Positions 35,409 through 44,613 are shown, counted from the stretch's first letter. The stretch: DNA of 64,000 nucleotides from Alcanivorax sp. DSM 26293 (GCF_900107995.1 NZ_FNUM01000002.1:208283-272282), one strand, 5' to 3'. Notes: a model not told the origin generated them from the letters alone. Made by a program: numbers and translations.

Positions 35409-36551
35409 ATGGCAACACCGCAGGAACTGGCCCGCTTCGAATCTGGCCCACAAAATCCCCGTGAGCGGGTCTGGTGGGATCGCTATTCCCATGAGCGACT
35501 GAATGCCTGGCGGCAGGTGCAGGATCCGCTGGCGGATCGTTGCGCGGCGCAAATCAAGTTTACCCGGCCCTCGGGCTTGCTTGAGGAAGTGGAGAAACGG
35601 GCCAGGGAAGAGGGCGGTGATTTCCAGGCCTTTCTGGACCATTGTTACAGCGTTCCAGCCTGGGTGGATTTTGACGCCATGGAGCTGGGACGGCGTATGT
35701 ACCGCCGTAACGGTGCATTGCAGGGTCTGGTGTTGATGTGTTCAAGCCTGGTAGAGGGCTATGCCCACAACAAACCTTCCCAGGTACTGGTGGCTACAGG
35801 GCGATTGCAGAAAGATGTTTCCCGTCGGATTTACGAAACCGGACAGATGCTCCACAACATCGTCGGTGATGACGGGATCCGCCCGGGCAGCCTGGGGCAT
35901 CGCACCTTGATGGAAGTACGGTTGCTGCATGCGGCAGTGAGACAATTTCTTGCCAACAATCCCCGTTGGGACAATGCCAAATACGACCTGCCAATCAATC
36001 AGGAAGACATGGCGGGCACCATCCTGGAGTTCGATTTCATGGTGGTCCGGGGACTCAAGCGTCTTGGTCTTCAAATCAGTCGCCGTGAGCATGAGTCCAT
36101 GCATTATTTCTGGCGCTATGCCGGCTATCTGCTCGGCGTCGACGAGGCATTGCTGACCACCACACTGGAGGAGCAGGAAATCCTTGCCATGCAGTTGACC
36201 TCGCATCTCTATGAGCCCACTGCAGACAGCGAATCACTGGCCAAGGCCCTGCTGCGGGATATGGCCGGCAAGCCCCCCTTTAACCTGTCCTACGAGGTAT
36301 TGCTGGGCTTCAGTCGTTACCTGATCGGTGACAAGGTTGCGGATGACCTGAATATCCACAGCAGCGTCTCCGCGGCTACCGCGGTTAGGGTGGTGAAGAC
36401 GGCTGTCAGTGCCGCCAGTTTTGGTGTGCGCTTCCTGCCTGATCCGGCCAAGCGCGCTCTGGAAGACCTGAATCACCGGTTGGGCAAGCGTACATTGAAA
36501 GCCGGGCTGGGGGACGACCCCGCCCGCTGGGGATTCAAGGCCTTGGCCTGA
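35409..36551 (+). CDS. DUF2236 / MpaB-Lcp-like putative oxygenase
   Basis: A 380-residue protein of the DUF2236 family, which includes the latex-clearing protein Lcp (a heme b rubber oxygenase) and fungal MpaB. The segment E-V-R-L-L-H-A-A-V-R (R171, H174, R178) matches the region with the heme-ligating His of Lcp, and Q-E-D-M-A-G-T-I-L-E-F follows as in the family. No signal peptide is visible, so it is probably cytoplasmic and unlikely to act on extracellular rubber. The true substrate is unknown. A strong terminator follows. Confidence 0.75.
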   Translation: MATPQELARFESGPQNPRERVWWDRYSHERLNAWRQVQDPLADRCAAQIKFTRPSGLLEEVEKRAREEGGDFQAFLDHCYSVPAWVDFDAMELGRRMYRRNGALQGLVLMCSSLVEGYAHNKPSQVLVATGRLQKDVSRRIYETGQMLHNIVGDDGIRPGSLGHRTLMEVRLLHAAVRQFLANNPRWDNAKYDLPINQEDMAGTILEFDFMVVRGLKRLGLQISRREHESMHYFWRYAGYLLGVDEALLTTTLEEQEILAMQLTSHLYEPTADSESLAKALLRDMAGKPPFNLSYEVLLGFSRYLIGDKVADDLNIHSSVSAATAVRVVKTAVSAASFGVRFLPDPAKRALEDLNHRLGKRTLKAGLGDDPARWGFKALA

Positions 36552-36554
36552 AAC

Positions 36555-36583
36555 AAAAAACCGGCGAAAGCCGGTTTTTTTTT
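36555..36583 (+). terminator. Intrinsic terminator between convergent genes
   Basis: AAAAAA-CCGGC, loop GAAA, GCCGG then nine T. It serves the DUF2236 gene and, because of the A run, probably also prc on the opposite strand. Confidence 0.88.
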
Positions 36584-36598
36584 GTTGTTGCCGCAGCT

Positions 36599-38701
36599 CT
36601 ATTTGCGAGCCACCTGGTTGTCCCGAATCAGACTCATGTAGTCCACCAGAATTTCACCGGTTTCTCGCACATAGGGGTCTTCATCGATAGCCTCTTCATC
36701 ACTTTCCGGATCCAGGGCCCGTTGTTCCTCCAGCTCACGCAGTTCCTTGATGCTGGCCAGCGGCTCTTCCCCACGGGACTGGCGACGACGGTTTTCGATT
36801 GCCAGACGTTCGCGATCCAGCGCCTTTTGCGTGGCGGTGCGGTTATCTTCATTCAGTGACAATTCAACCCGGTTACGGTTTTCGTCCAGAAGCTTGCGCA
36901 GGGACTCCACATAAACAAACTCCGGGTCCTTATTGATGCGATGGGAATGTTTTTCACGCAGCTCGGGCAAATAGGGAACAATATCGCTCACCCGTTGGTA
37001 TTTGGCCGATTCGATTTCATCCCAGGGCAGGGCATTGGGCAAGGAACTTTCGCCCACCTCGTCCTTGTCGATCAACGACGGCATGTCCACATCAGGCACG
37101 ATCCCCAGGTTCTGGTTGCTGGACCCGGAAACCCGGTAGAACTTGGCATTGGTCATCTTCAGTTTGCCGTGGTTCAGGTCCAGCAGTGTTTGTACCGTGC
37201 CCTTACCGTAGGTCTGATCGCCGACAATCAGGGCGCGACCGTAATCCTGCATGGCGCCGGCGAAAATTTCCGAAGCGGAAGCGCTGAAGCGGTTGACCAT
37301 CACTGCCATGGGGCCGGCGTAGAGTACCCCGGGGAACTTGTCTCCCTCGATGCTGACCCGGCCGCTGGATTCGCGCACCTGCACGGTGGGGCCACGGTTA
37401 ATAAACAGGCTGACCAGTTTGTTGACTTCCAGCAGTGAGCCACCACCATTGTTGCGCAGATCGATTACCAGACCGTCAATGTTTTCCTTGCGCAGCTCAA
37501 CCAGCAGCTTGGCCACATCACTGGTGGTACTCGTATAGTTGGGATCTCCCCGGTGGAAAGCGGCGAAATCAAGATAGAAGGCAGGAATTTCAATAACGCC
37601 CAGCTTCAGGGTTTCGCCATCACGGTCGATGGTTATCACGTCTTTCTTGGCAGCCTGTTCCTCCAGCACCACCTTGTTCCGTTCTATGGTGATGGTGCGG
37701 GTATCGTGCTCACTGGCGCTGCCCGCCGGGATGATTTCCAGATTGACCTTGGTGCCCTTGGGACCACGAATCTGGTCCACAACTTCGTCCAGCCGCAATC
37801 CGATCACGGGCTCCGGGGTCTCACCATCCTGGCCAACACCAACAATCCGGTCGGCGGGTTTCAACTGGCCGCTTTTCGCTGCCGGGCCGCCGGGGACCAA
37901 ACGCACCACCTTGGTATAACCGTCCTCGTACTGCAGCACCGCGCCGATCCCTTCCAGTGAGCGGCTCATGCTGATGTCAAAATTTTCCGAATTATGGGGC
38001 GTGAAATAGGTGGTATGGGGATCAAAGGTTTGCGTCAAGGCATTGATGTACACCTGGAACACATCTTCCGGGGTATTCTGGGTAATGCGCTTGAGCTGGC
38101 TTTCATAGCGACGGGTGAGCCGGGTACGGATATCTTCCAGCGAGCTGTCATTGAGTCGCATGGACAAGACGGCATTTTTCAGCTGCCGATGCCAGATGGC
38201 ATCCAGCTCCGCTTCATTGGCGGCCCAGGGCGCATCTTCGCGGTCCACCACCACGGTTTCCTGGTCGTCAAAAGTCAGCGAATCCAGATCATTCTTGATG
38301 GTATCGAGGAGCTTGCCCAGGCGTGTTTCCAGACGCTCTTGGAAGCGGTTGAAAATGGTGTAACCGGCTTCCAGCTGGCCTCGGCTCAGCTGGTCGTCCA
38401 GCTGATCGCGATAGCGCTCGAATTCGCGGATATCCGTGGCCAGGAAATACTGCCGATTGGGGTCCAAATCCTTGAGATAGCTGTCGAGAACCTGGCTGGA
38501 GAGGGTGTCGTCAAACTCCAGTCGCCGGTAGTGATGCTTCAGCTTGGCGGCGATTTCCTCGGCGGCATCCAGCTGATCGCTGGTGGGCTTCAGGTCACCC
38601 TGAACCTCCGGCTCGGAACGAAGGCCACTCACTCCCTGAATGGCGCCCCCCAACAGGACCAGCGCCAGCGCCAGGGGGAAGAGTTTACGGACTAATGACA
38701 T
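36599..38701 (-). CDS. prc: Tail-specific carboxy-terminal protease Prc (Tsp)
   Basis: Periplasmic S41 protease that degrades proteins with nonpolar C-termini and trims lipoprotein partners in murein maintenance. The 700-residue protein has a signal peptide (LVRKLFPLALALVLLGGAIQG), a Tsp N-terminal domain, a PDZ domain (about 240-330, GIGAVLQYEDGYTKVVRL), and the catalytic Ser-Lys dyad: S475 in RFSASASEIF and K500 in TYGKGTVQ. A charged DUF3340 tail closes it. The start at MSLVRK gives a proper signal peptide; the frame continues 18 codons upstream. Confidence 0.95.
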   Translation of the reverse strand: MSLVRKLFPLALALVLLGGAIQGVSGLRSEPEVQGDLKPTSDQLDAAEEIAAKLKHHYRRLEFDDTLSSQVLDSYLKDLDPNRQYFLATDIREFERYRDQLDDQLSRGQLEAGYTIFNRFQERLETRLGKLLDTIKNDLDSLTFDDQETVVVDREDAPWAANEAELDAIWHRQLKNAVLSMRLNDSSLEDIRTRLTRRYESQLKRITQNTPEDVFQVYINALTQTFDPHTTYFTPHNSENFDISMSRSLEGIGAVLQYEDGYTKVVRLVPGGPAAKSGQLKPADRIVGVGQDGETPEPVIGLRLDEVVDQIRGPKGTKVNLEIIPAGSASEHDTRTITIERNKVVLEEQAAKKDVITIDRDGETLKLGVIEIPAFYLDFAAFHRGDPNYTSTTSDVAKLLVELRKENIDGLVIDLRNNGGGSLLEVNKLVSLFINRGPTVQVRESSGRVSIEGDKFPGVLYAGPMAVMVNRFSASASEIFAGAMQDYGRALIVGDQTYGKGTVQTLLDLNHGKLKMTNAKFYRVSGSSNQNLGIVPDVDMPSLIDKDEVGESSLPNALPWDEIESAKYQRVSDIVPYLPELREKHSHRINKDPEFVYVESLRKLLDENRNRVELSLNEDNRTATQKALDRERLAIENRRRQSRGEEPLASIKELRELEEQRALDPESDEEAIDEDPYVRETGEILVDYMSLIRDNQVARK

Positions 38702-38985
38702 GCTGTATCTCAAACGGTTTACCTGCAGTATAGACGACCGCCCGTGGGTGGTCATTCATGGTGGCCCGTACTCTATTGCCGTTCTTGACGGTAAGCGCGC
38801 CGGACACACACGTTCAAAATTGCGTCTCGATCACGAACCAGCCTATAAAGACGGGCATGCAAGGAGTTATCCAGGGGTGCCCTGACCTGTAGACTATTGT
38901 GACGGTGCGAAGTTGCACTGTCAGAAAAGCCACTCCATTACGGTTTTCAGCAATCCAAACAAGACCCTAGCGTACGGGGGAAGCT

Positions 38986-40209
38986 TTGCACAGACTCTTC
39001 AGCCTGTTTTTCCTTGCGGGTATCGCCGGAGCGGTAATCCAGCTGATCAGTGGTGATATGGAGGCCCCGGGCCGATTAATCAATGCGCTGTGGGCCGCGG
39101 CAGACCTTGCCGTGGAGGTCAGCCTGGGGCTGATCGGGGTGCTGGCATTGTGGAGTGGGCTATTCAAGATGGCGGAGGCCAGCAACCTGGCCGCCCGGTT
39201 ATCCTCCTGGGTGGAGCCGCTGCTGGCTCGACTGATGCCCGGTGTCAAGCGCACTCCGCAGGCATCCGCCCCCGTCTCCATGAACCTGGCAGCCAATATG
39301 CTGGGCCTGGATAACGCGGCCACTCCGCTGGGGCTGAAAGCCATGGAGCGCTTGCAGGTGGGCAACCCGCAGCCGACTCGGGCCACGGACAGCCAGATCA
39401 TGTTTCTGGTGCTCAATACCTCCTCAGTGACCCTGGTCCCGGTGACGGTGTTGCTGTTTCGGGCGCAACAGGGCGCCGCCGACCCGGCAGCGGTCTACCT
39501 GCCTTTGCTGATGGCAACCACCGTTTCCACCCTGGCGGGGATACTGGTGACCGCCCGGGTTCAGCGTATTTCCCTAGCCGACCCGCTGTTGCTGCTGGTG
39601 GGTGGACTCTGGTTGGCCATCCTGGGGGTCCTGGGCACCATTGTCTGGCTGGCTCCGGCCGAGCTGGCCAATACGCTCTCCAGTCTGTTGGGCAATGGCA
39701 TCCTGCTGTTGGTGTTGAGCGCCTTCTTTATCGCCGCCTGGCGTGGGGGCGTGGATAGCTATGACACCTTTGTGGAGGGGGCCAAGGAAGGTTTCACCCT
39801 TGCCGTCAGGCTGATTCCGTATCTGGTGGCCATGTTGGCGGCGATCGCCATGTTGCGAGCTGGCGGCGTGCTGGACCTGTTTCTTGATGGCATTCGCTTT
39901 GCCGCCGCCGCGATCGGTTGGGATACCCGCTTTGTGGAGGCACTGCCGGTTGCCTTTCTCAAACCACTGAGCGGCTCCGGGGCGCGGGCGGCCATGGTGG
40001 ATGTGATGCAGACCCAGGGGGTAGATTCGCTGGCTGCCCGAATGGCCGCGGTGATGCAGGGCTCCACGGAAACCACCTTCTATGTTCTGGCAGTGTATTT
40101 TGGCAGCGTCGGTATTCGCGATTTCCGCCATGCCCTTTGGTGTGGCCTGGCGGCAGATGCGGCGGGGCTGATTGCTGCGATTCTGCTCAGCTATGCGTTC
40201 TGGGGTTGA
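38986..40209 (+). CDS. SpmA/SpmB-type nucleoside-recognition (Gate) membrane protein
   Basis: A 407-residue polytopic membrane protein that looks like a fusion of two Gate domains, as in spore maturation proteins SpmA and SpmB. Typical segments are A-P-V-S-M-N-L-A-A-N-M-L-G-L-D-N-A-A-T-P and, in the second half, FLKPLSGSGARAAMVDVM and GSTETTFYVLAVYFGSVG. The organism is not a spore former, and the proteobacterial role is unknown (a transport function is likely). It appears to start at TTG behind GGGGGAAG. Its 3' end overlaps the convergent alkB-like gene by 19 bases. Confidence 0.8.
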   Translation: MHRLFSLFFLAGIAGAVIQLISGDMEAPGRLINALWAAADLAVEVSLGLIGVLALWSGLFKMAEASNLAARLSSWVEPLLARLMPGVKRTPQASAPVSMNLAANMLGLDNAATPLGLKAMERLQVGNPQPTRATDSQIMFLVLNTSSVTLVPVTVLLFRAQQGAADPAAVYLPLLMATTVSTLAGILVTARVQRISLADPLLLLVGGLWLAILGVLGTIVWLAPAELANTLSSLLGNGILLLVLSAFFIAAWRGGVDSYDTFVEGAKEGFTLAVRLIPYLVAMLAAIAMLRAGGVLDLFLDGIRFAAAAIGWDTRFVEALPVAFLKPLSGSGARAAMVDVMQTQGVDSLAARMAAVMQGSTETTFYVLAVYFGSVGIRDFRHALWCGLAADAAGLIAAILLSYAFWG

Positions 40210-40838
40210 CCGCGGGGGATTATCTGGCGAAAGGTCAGATTGAGGCGCTCTGCCTGAACGCGCTGACGGCGTGGCAACGCATGCTGAAACCTTCGCTGCA
40301 CATCCGGACTCATCAGCAACAGGCTGTTGTCGGGCAAGGCAAGGCTCAGGCACTGTCGGCCACCACCACGGGGGCGAAAAACGAAATCCCGCTCAGCGCC
40401 AAGGCTGTAGGAGGCAATCCATGGCTGCGGTCCCAATTCCGGTTCATCATCGCTGTGATAGCCCATGCAGTCCCTGCCGTTCCGATAGCGATTGGCAAGC
40501 ACCGAGTTGAACCGGTGTCCGCAGAGTGCACTGACCGCATCCCGCACAGGCAAAAGGGGCGCCGGCCAGCCCTCCGCCACATGCTGATGGCCTGAATAAC
40601 GGTAGGGAATGCCCGCATCGCCATGCCAGGCGGTTAGCCGTGGTACGGTATAGCTGCGGCCGAATACCTGTACCTGAGGCTGTTGCCAGTCCAGTTGCGC
40701 GTTTAATGCCGCCTGTAGCGATCCGCACAGCGAAGCGGGCAGGGCATCGCGCCACAGCCAGAGGCGGGCGTCACCGGCCAATGTGATCAATTCCGGAGCC
40801 TTGTTTGGATTCCCGAAGTCGGGATCGTTGACAGTCAT
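40191..40838 (-). CDS. AlkB-like 2-oxoglutarate/Fe(II) dioxygenase
   Basis: A 215-residue member of the AlkB family, which repairs alkylated bases by oxidative demethylation. The iron facial triad is present: H128 and D130 in YHSDDE, and H186 in RFQHALPRR. R198 and R204 in R-L-N-L-T-F-R bind 2-oxoglutarate. The short length and lack of extensions resemble ALKBH2/3-like bacterial enzymes more than E. coli AlkB. Its 3' end overlaps the convergent membrane-protein gene. Confidence 0.88.
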   Translation of the reverse strand: MTVNDPDFGNPNKAPELITLAGDARLWLWRDALPASLCGSLQAALNAQLDWQQPQVQVFGRSYTVPRLTAWHGDAGIPYRYSGHQHVAEGWPAPLLPVRDAVSALCGHRFNSVLANRYRNGRDCMGYHSDDEPELGPQPWIASYSLGAERDFVFRPRGGGRQCLSLALPDNSLLLMSPDVQRRFQHALPRRQRVQAERLNLTFRQIIPRGQPQNA

Positions 40839-40901
40839 AAGTCTGGTGCATTATCAAGTTGCTGCCGGCCGCTTGCCGGCGACCATGATCAGGGAAACAT
40901 C

Positions 40902-41852
40902 ATGCTGCATATCTTCCGTATCGAGAACGGTGTTCTGCGTGAAAAGGACACAGAAAGCATTCTGCCAACCCTGGCGGACGACGCCAGCTGGATTGACCTG
41001 GTCGATTCGGAAGACAGCGAACGGGAGCTGGTACAGCAGTTTCTGGAAGCGGAGCTGCCAGCGTCCGATGATATGGAAGAAATTGAAGCCTCCGCCCGAT
41101 TTTTCAGCGACGAGCAGGGCCTGCATGTCCATTCCCTGTTCCTGTTCCAGTCAGAAGGTCGTGCCCGCACCTCCACGGTCGCCTTTGTGGTACAGGAAGG
41201 GCGGTTGCTGTCATTCCGCGATTCCCGCTTGCCGGACTTTCGCCTGTTGCGTCTGCGTGTGCGTCGCGGCTGGGTGAAGACCCAACAGCCCATTGATATT
41301 CTGCTGAGCATTCTGGAACAGAAAGTGGAGAACCTGGCCGATGCCCTGGAGGATGTGCATCGGGATCTGGAGCAGGTCGGTTACAGCGTCCTGGAAGAGG
41401 AAAACGGGGAGCTGGAAGACGATATCGAAAAGCTGGCCCGGCTGGAGGATACCAACGGCAAAATCCGCCTGTGTCTCATGGATACCCAGCGCTCCATCTC
41501 CTTTATTCAGCGCTATGTAAGAACCGACAAGGTCCGCCGCCGGACCTGTGCCGAGGTGCAGCACGATCTGGACACGCTGATGTCGCATACCACTTTTCTG
41601 TTCGACAAGATCAACTTCCTGATGGATGCGGCGCAGGGGTTTATCAATATTCAGCAGAACCAGATCATCAAGATCTTTTCCATTGCCGCGGTGGTGTTCC
41701 TGCCACCGACCATGATCGCCAGCATCTATGGCATGAACTTCGAGATCATGCCGGAGCTGGATTTCCGCTTTGGTTATCCCATGGCGATCGGGCTGATGTT
41801 CCTGTCCGGCCTGACGCCATATTGGTTCTTCAAGCGCAAAGGGTGGCTGTGA
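40902..41852 (+). CDS. corA: CorA-family divalent cation transporter
   Basis: Pentameric magnesium (or cobalt/nickel) channel of 316 residues. It has a large soluble N-terminal domain with long acidic helices (VLEEENGELEDDIEKLARLED), a stalk helix, then two C-terminal membrane helices. The selectivity signature Y-G-M-N lies at about 276-279, followed by FEIMPELDFRFGYPMAI, and the end is basic (FKRKGWL). A REPIN-like palindrome follows between it and the next, convergent gene. Confidence 0.92.
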   Translation: MLHIFRIENGVLREKDTESILPTLADDASWIDLVDSEDSERELVQQFLEAELPASDDMEEIEASARFFSDEQGLHVHSLFLFQSEGRARTSTVAFVVQEGRLLSFRDSRLPDFRLLRLRVRRGWVKTQQPIDILLSILEQKVENLADALEDVHRDLEQVGYSVLEEENGELEDDIEKLARLEDTNGKIRLCLMDTQRSISFIQRYVRTDKVRRRTCAEVQHDLDTLMSHTTFLFDKINFLMDAAQGFINIQQNQIIKIFSIAAVVFLPPTMIASIYGMNFEIMPELDFRFGYPMAIGLMFLSGLTPYWFFKRKGWL

Positions 41853-41889
41853 AAAGCAGTTAACAGCGAAAACCTTGTATTGGTGCACC

Positions 41890-42048
41890 TGTAGGAGCAC
41901 CGCTTGAGGTGCGAAAGAGGCGGAGCGAGAAGCGAGCAACGAGTCGCGCAAACCAGAATCGTCGCTGGTTTGCTTTTCGCCATTCGAAACTCGCTTCTCG
42001 TACCCCGTAAGCCTCCTTGCCGACTTCGCGCCTCAAGAGGCGCTCCTA
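41890..42048. repeat. REPIN-like pair of inverted REP sequences
   Basis: Two inverted REP-type units: TGTAGGAGC-ACC-GCTTGAGGTGCGAA (41890-41915) and the reverse complement of TAGGAGCGCCTCTTGAGGCGCGAA (42025-42048). This resembles the Pseudomonas GTAG-headed REP family. Between them is a nested palindrome: CGAGAAGCGAG (41926-41936) / CTCGCTTCTCG (41990-42000) and CAAACCA / TGGTTTG. The whole 159 bases can fold into one long hairpin. It lies between the ends of two convergent genes, the usual REP location. Confidence 0.75.
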
Positions 42049-42064
42049 CCAAGAGGCTGCGCAA

Positions 42065-42898
42065 TCAGGTTCTGTGCCAGCCCTGACCGGTTTCCTGGGC
42101 TTTGCCGTCTTCTGCCAGCTTGATCAGGTGGGCCTGGAGTGAGAATTGCGCCACGCCGTGGAGGAACTCGGGCACATCGTCGTAGACATCCTTAACCAAT
42201 ATGGCCAGGGGTTGTGCGTCGCTGGAAAGCGCCTCCAGGACCTTGTCTTCCCGTTTCTGCCGGTGTGCCAGCGTCTGGCTCAGGGTGGTCTCCGGATCGC
42301 CGATCACATCCCCGTGGCCCGGTGCCATGCGGGTAATGCCGCGGTGCTGGAGTTTACGCAGAGAGGCGAAGTAGGCCTGCATGGAGCCGGAGGGTGGGGC
42401 GATGACCACTGTCGAGCCCTGTATCAGGTGATCACCGGTAAACAGCAGGCCATCTTCACTGAGATAGCACAGGTGGTTACCCACGTGCCCCGGGGTTTCG
42501 ATTACCTGCAGCGATACACCGCCACAATCAACCCGGTCACCCTCGGCCAATAACCGGTCTGCTTGCCAGCTTTCATCCTGCAGCCCGTCGTCGGGCACGG
42601 CGGGGCCCAGGCAACGGGCACCGGTTGCTGCCACCAAGGCCAGCGCCCCGGGGGAGTGATCACGGTGGGTATGGGTGACGATGATCTGCTCTATGGGTTT
42701 TCCCAGGGTACGCGAGGCCTGCAGCAATGCCTGCAGATGCTGCTGATCCTCCGGACCGGGATCAATGACAGTCAGGCTTTCCTTGCCAAACAGATAACTG
42801 TTGGTGCCTGGCCCGGTCATCATGCCCGGGTTGCGCGCCAGGACCCGCCAGGCATGGTCGCCAATGGGGGTGAGCTGGCCGGCAATCAGTGATGCCAT
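42065..42898 (-). CDS. Metallo-beta-lactamase-fold hydrolase (LACTB2/glyoxalase II-like)
   Basis: A 277-residue cytoplasmic metallohydrolase. The zinc motif H76-x-H78-x-D80-H81 is in VTHTHRDHSPG. Further ligands are in ETPGHVGNH, FTGDHLIQGS and APGHGDVI. The C-terminal part (about 210-277, HRQKREDKVLEAL) is the winged-helix-like tail of the LACTB2 group. The substrate is not known; a thioesterase or nuclease activity is possible. Confidence 0.85.
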   Translation of the reverse strand: MASLIAGQLTPIGDHAWRVLARNPGMMTGPGTNSYLFGKESLTVIDPGPEDQQHLQALLQASRTLGKPIEQIIVTHTHRDHSPGALALVAATGARCLGPAVPDDGLQDESWQADRLLAEGDRVDCGGVSLQVIETPGHVGNHLCYLSEDGLLFTGDHLIQGSTVVIAPPSGSMQAYFASLRKLQHRGITRMAPGHGDVIGDPETTLSQTLAHRQKREDKVLEALSSDAQPLAILVKDVYDDVPEFLHGVAQFSLQAHLIKLAEDGKAQETGQGWHRT

Positions 42899-43282
42899 AG
42901 TGACTCCTGGGAGTTTAGCAGGCTAATGAAACGCCTCTTGCGTACTCAGCGTGGCCTGAAAGGTGCAGCTGTTGTGTTTTGTCGCGACGGAGAGGGTGGC
43001 TCCCTTTCCTGGCGACAAAGAGCAGTAGATGGGCCATTCAGGCCACGCCTTTATGCTCTGCGAGTACTCCCGGGTCTTCCAGGCTGACTCGCACTCGTTG
43101 TTGCGTGTTGAAGGTGAAGAGCTGATGGATTGTCATATCTCGATTCCCCTTGAGGGGACATTTTCAACACCGTGCCTGGATTGCGAGCCAGCCTGAAAGA
43201 CTGACACGCAAGCGGCTTTTCAACAGCCTGTCGAGGCAGCATTGTGACGATTCGCTCGGCAGGATGCCAGTAGCAGCCAGGA
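42899..43282. other. 384-base non-coding gap with a palindrome
   Basis: No credible gene. It contains the long palindrome at 42942-43067 (separate entry), a small hairpin TCCCCT-TG-AGGGGA near 43145-43158, and two copies of TTTTCAACA (near 43161 and 43218). No promoter was recognised with confidence. Confidence 0.6.
42942..43067. repeat. Imperfect palindrome, candidate hairpin element or RNA
   Basis: The arms pair as GTACTC (42942-42947)/GAGTAC (43062-43067), CGTGGCCTGAA (42950-42960)/TTCAGGCCACG (43037-43047), and TTGTCGC (42979-42985)/GCGACAA (43012-43018). The right arm has a 14-base insertion between the first two stems. The apex is G-rich against C-rich (GGAGAGGG ... CTCCCTTTCC). Confidence 0.55.
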
Positions 43283-43765
43283 TTACCGGTTGGGGTAGGC
43301 CAGCTTGTCGATGGCTTCCAGCTCCCAGCGGTCCACCGGGGTGTCCTCGTCCGGGTGGCGACTGACCACGGCAAAGGGATAGTCCTTGCCGGCGGGTACA
43401 TACATTTGCAGATCAATCGGCTGCTGGTAGATCACCGTGCACTCGCTCCCTGTCTCCGGGCAGGACAGGGCCCGGGCAAGAAGGGTGACGGCCGCCACAT
43501 TCATTTCACTGCGATTGGCCAGATTACCGGTGAGCCGTACGCCGGATTCGGAAGCGAGACTGCCTTTCAATGTCACCACGATGCCGTCCGGAGGAAGGCG
43601 AACCTGATCATCACGGCCACCGTGCCAAACGCCAATGCCGAGCACCAGCAGTCCTGCCAACACCAGGCTCAGCACCAGATAAAACGGTCGGCGTCCCCAC
43701 TGCCAGCTTCCCCACAGCAGAACAGTCACAGCGATAATGACAGTCAATACCAGTAATAGGCGCAT
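43283..43765 (-). CDS. Small membrane-anchored protein of unknown function
   Basis: A 160-residue protein that I do not recognise. Two hydrophobic helices at the N-terminus (about 2-20 and 28-47) are followed by a soluble domain of about 110 residues, probably periplasmic, with an immunoglobulin-like or FixH-like feel (VTLKGSLASESGVRLTGNLANRS). Two cysteines in SCPETGSEC could form a disulfide. It is divergent from yaaA by 74 bases. Confidence 0.7.
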   Translation of the reverse strand: MRLLLVLTVIIAVTVLLWGSWQWGRRPFYLVLSLVLAGLLVLGIGVWHGGRDDQVRLPPDGIVVTLKGSLASESGVRLTGNLANRSEMNVAAVTLLARALSCPETGSECTVIYQQPIDLQMYVPAGKDYPFAVVSRHPDEDTPVDRWELEAIDKLAYPNR

Positions 43766-43839
43766 TTATTCTCCAGAATTGCAGACCTCGCACTCCCTGA
43801 TTCATATAATCCCGGGAGTCATATGTAAAGGAGTAGACC

Positions 43840-44613
43840 ATGCTGATTGTCGTATCCCCGGCAAAGACCCTGGATTACGAGAGCGAATTGCCAGCGCTGA
43901 AAACGACCCAGCCCCGTTTGCTGGACGACAGCGAAGTGCTGATCGAGCGCGCGCGCCAGCTTTCCCCGGCCGATGTCAGCAGTCTGATGAGTGTCAGTGA
44001 CAAAATCGCACATTTGAACGTGGAACGGTTTGCCCAATGGCAACGACCGTTCAACAAGCGTAACGCCCGACCGGCAGCATTTGCTTTCAAGGGTGATGTC
44101 TATACCGGCCTTGAAATCGACACCTTTACCGATAACCAGCTCAAGGAAGCGCAGAATTCGTTTCGCATGCTGTCGGGACTGTATGGTGTGCTTCGTCCAT
44201 TGGACCTGATGCAGCCATACCGGCTGGAAATGGGAACCCGGCTGGACAATCCTCGCGGCAAGGACCTTTACACCTTCTGGGGTGACATTATCACCGAACA
44301 GCTGAACAAGGATATGAAAACGGCAAAAACCGACGTGCTGCTGAATCTGGCATCCAATGAGTACTTCAAATCGGTGAAAAAGCAATCCATCAACGGCCGT
44401 ATCATCGAGCCGGTGTTCCAGGACGAGAAAAACGGCAAGTACAAGGTGATCAGTTTCTACGCCAAGAAGGCCCGCGGATTAATGGCGGCGTGGGTCATCA
44501 AGAAGGGCATCAAGGATCCAGCAAAGCTGAAGAATTTTGATGTGGCCGGTTATCGTTTCTGCGCGGAGGAATCCACAGCGGAAAAACCGGTATTTCGGCG
44601 GCAAGAGCAGTAG
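43840..44613 (+). CDS. yaaA: Peroxide stress protein YaaA
   Basis: A 257-residue DUF328 protein. In E. coli, YaaA is induced by OxyR and lowers free intracellular iron under hydrogen peroxide stress. MLIVVSPAKTLDYES at the start and FKGDVYTGL, LYGVLRPLD and YRLEMGTRL are family signatures; the length matches E. coli (258). AAGGAG lies eight bases before the ATG. A TATAAT at 43805-43810 may be its -10 element. It is convergent with the coiled-coil stress gene. Confidence 0.94.
   Translation: MLIVVSPAKTLDYESELPALKTTQPRLLDDSEVLIERARQLSPADVSSLMSVSDKIAHLNVERFAQWQRPFNKRNARPAAFAFKGDVYTGLEIDTFTDNQLKEAQNSFRMLSGLYGVLRPLDLMQPYRLEMGTRLDNPRGKDLYTFWGDIITEQLNKDMKTAKTDVLLNLASNEYFKSVKKQSINGRIIEPVFQDEKNGKYKVISFYAKKARGLMAAWVIKKGIKDPAKLKNFDVAGYRFCAEESTAEKPVFRRQEQ

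Noticed and set aside
41890-43067. CRISPR array in the palindrome-rich gaps
   Set aside because: Repeats are inverted rather than direct with regular spacers, and no cas genes are present.
43161-43226. Insertion-sequence ends suggested by two TTTTCAACA copies
   Set aside because: The copies are in direct orientation, short, and there is no transposase fragment or target duplication.
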